From assembly GCA_002169755.1 (NCBI GenBank), contig NHIU01000038.1, positions 41,285-48,465 of the forward strand: a stretch of DNA of 7,181 bases, in the 5' to 3' direction. Positions 5,757 to 7,181 of this stretch are shown one piece after another (position 1 is the first letter of the stretch; each line of letters begins with the position of its first letter). The DNA is from Candidatus Pelagibacter sp. TMED197. GTDB lineage: Bacteria > Pseudomonadota > Alphaproteobacteria > Pelagibacterales > Pelagibacteraceae. The notes beneath the pieces were generated by a model that saw only the letters and a list, made by a program, of their open reading frames with translations, had not been told where the DNA came from and ran no database searches. A program made the position numbers and the translations under genes.

Positions 5757-7181
5757 TGATACAAAAAAAAACAGCATCAATTTTAAGAAAATTTCTATTA
5801 TTTAATTTAACTGTTTTTTCTATACTCGGAATTTTTACAATTCTATACTTAAAGGCGATCCAACCTAACCTTGAGAAAAAAAGATCAATCGATCACTATA
5901 TTGTAATCAAAAATACAACAGATCACCTCGAAAGATTAAATATCAATCTTAATGAAAATGATATTAAAACTTTTTTACTTTCAACAAGATTTTTATTTCA
6001 AAGTTTAGATAGAGTGAGGTTCTATACGAAAGAAGGAGATTTAATTGGAGATACAAATATCTTAGATTTAGATCAAAGTGTTTTTAGAAGATCAGACGCT
6101 GTAATCGAGGAAACATTGAATGGTCAGATGAAAAATACAGACAAGACAAAAAAAATTATTATAGAAAAAAATGAAAATTTTATTCAAGACTCAATATTAA
6201 ATAAGTATCAAGATGAACCAATTACTATTTCAGAAACTATTCAAAATAATTTTTTTGTTAGCACATTAAGCAAGATTGAAATTAATAATAAGGATATTGG
6301 ATTTATAGTAGTATCTGAACAAGCCAATGAAATTTTAAACGCTGTTAAAGAAAGAAAAGATTTTATTATCAGAACTGTAATAGCAGTAGCACTTGTAATA
6401 CTAATTTTTTCTCTTTTCTTAAATAAATATATTTTAAAACCTATAGGCTTACTAGTCGCATTTAGTGAAGCAATAAAAAAAAAATCCAACAAAAATGTTG
6501 ATATTAAAAACTTTTTTGTCAGAGAAGATGAAATTGGAAAATTAACCAAGTCTATTGATGAGATGACCAAAGAACTTCAAAAAAGAACGAATAGAGCTGA
6601 AACCTTTTCTAATGATCTTGCACATGAAATAAGAAATCCATTAGCTTCTTTAAAAAGCGCCTCTGAACTTTTAGACAAAACTACACAAAAGATTGAAAGT
6701 GAAAAATTACTAAAGATTATAAATCATGACGTAGAAAGAATAGAAAGACTAATAACAGATTATTCTCAAATGTTGAAAGATGAAGCATCATGGTCGAGTG
6801 AAAAAATGAGCAAGATAAATGTAATCGAAATTATCAACAGTGTAGTTGATGATTTTCAGCAAGATTTAAAAAATCAAAATAAAAAAATTAAGATACAAAT
6901 TTTAAAGAAAATTGTATCTAAAAATGGTAATTATATTTTAGGCATTGAAAATAGAATAGAACAAGTAATTGCGAACTTATTGGATAACTCCATTTCTTTT
7001 AGTGAAGATAATAATATGATAGAAATTAATATAGAAGAGACCTCTAACAATCTAATAATACTGATAAAAGATGAGGGTCCAGGCTTTTCTGAAACTTCAC
7101 CTCAAAAGATATTTAAAAGATTTTACAGCAATCGACCTAAAAGCTTTGGAAAACACTCAGGATTAGGTCTAAATATAGTAA
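5756..7181 (+). CDS. chvG: ChvG-family sensor histidine kinase (3' end cut by window edge)
   Basis: Inner-membrane kinase expected to phosphorylate ChvI. The frame is open from the ATG at 5756 to the last base, 475 codons plus one base. Layout: N-terminal LRKFLLFNLTV followed by a first membrane segment (about 13-33), a periplasmic sensor region (about 36-202) containing the family-like stretch RVRFYTKEGDLIGDTN (86-101), a second membrane segment (about 204-222), a HAMP linker (about 223-276), the H-box with phosphorylatable H290 in NDLAHEIRNPLASL, the N-box with N407 and N411 in NLLDNS, G1 box DEGPGF (439-444), F-box IFKRFYS (452-458), and the start of the G2 box HSGLGLNIV (467-475). Only the last part of the ATPase domain is missing. 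The start shares its A with the chvI stop (TAATG), so translational coupling is likely. It carries A9 (5763-5771) and A10 (6475-6484) tracts. Confidence 0.93.
   Translation, partial: MIQKKTASILRKFLLFNLTVFSILGIFTILYLKAIQPNLEKKRSIDHYIVIKNTTDHLERLNINLNENDIKTFLLSTRFLFQSLDRVRFYTKEGDLIGDTNILDLDQSVFRRSDAVIEETLNGQMKNTDKTKKIIIEKNENFIQDSILNKYQDEPITISETIQNNFFVSTLSKIEINNKDIGFIVVSEQANEILNAVKERKDFIIRTVIAVALVILIFSLFLNKYILKPIGLLVAFSEAIKKKSNKNVDIKNFFVREDEIGKLTKSIDEMTKELQKRTNRAETFSNDLAHEIRNPLASLKSASELLDKTTQKIESEKLLKIINHDVERIERLITDYSQMLKDEASWSSEKMSKINVIEIINSVVDDFQQDLKNQNKKIKIQILKKIVSKNGNYILGIENRIEQVIANLLDNSISFSEDNNMIEINIEETSNNLIILIKDEGPGFSETSPQKIFKRFYSNRPKSFGKHSGLGLNIV

Noticed and set aside
5562..5780. Minus-strand open frame across the chvI-chvG junction
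   Set aside because: It overlaps the chvI winged helix and the chvG start, both secure. Its Phe/Ser/Ile-rich composition is typical of a shadow frame.
6241..6570. Minus-strand open frame of 109 codons antisense to chvG
   Set aside because: It lies wholly within the well-supported chvG frame (membrane segment, HAMP), and its hydrophobic low-complexity translation is what the reverse of an AT-rich gene gives.

Overview
The window looks like a compact, AT-rich chromosome segment from a marine-type alphaproteobacterium, plausibly Pelagibacterales/SAR11 or a relative. The class is supported by two regulators typical of Alphaproteobacteria: a RegA/ActR/PrrA redox response regulator, and a ChvI/ChvG pair. 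The narrower placement is an inference from low G+C, very short intergenic gaps (1 to 43 nt between adjacent genes) and start codons without Shine-Dalgarno sequences. No mobile element, CRISPR array, tRNA or rRNA was seen, and no gene-free stretch reaches 300 nt.

Layout: (1) 1-124 is a leader that holds a strong hairpin terminator (19-52) and a weak candidate promoter. (2) 125-697 (+) is regA. (3) 699-1250 (-) is bioY, a membrane biotin-uptake protein that converges on regA with one base between the stop codons. (4) 1283-2212 (-) is a YadG-like ABC-2 family ATPase, 32 nt upstream of bioY on the same strand and probably in the same transcript. (5) 2213-2255 is a 43-nt divergent promoter region. 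(6) 2256-5018 (+) is polA, full length with all three catalytic domains intact. (7) 5058-5756 (+) is chvI. (8) 5756-7181 (+) is chvG, which overlaps chvI by one base (TAATG) and is cut by the window edge after 475 codons.

How they work together: ChvG is an inner-membrane sensor kinase that should phosphorylate ChvI to control envelope and stress genes. RegA is the response-regulator half of a redox system whose kinase RegB is not in view. The ATPase-bioY pair is a minus-strand unit of uncertain joint function, because the ATPase has no permease gene beside it and is not of the ECF type normally paired with BioY. PolA is housekeeping, and its position 39 nt before chvI may place chvI-chvG in its transcript.

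I found no wholly new system. The points most worth a second look are the altered Lys-Pro motif in ChvI, the poly-A tracts at domain junctions of ChvI and ChvG where a one-base slip would give truncated products, a hairpin and five-codon ORF immediately before chvI, the twin (AT)6 start contexts, and the permease-less ATPase next to bioY.
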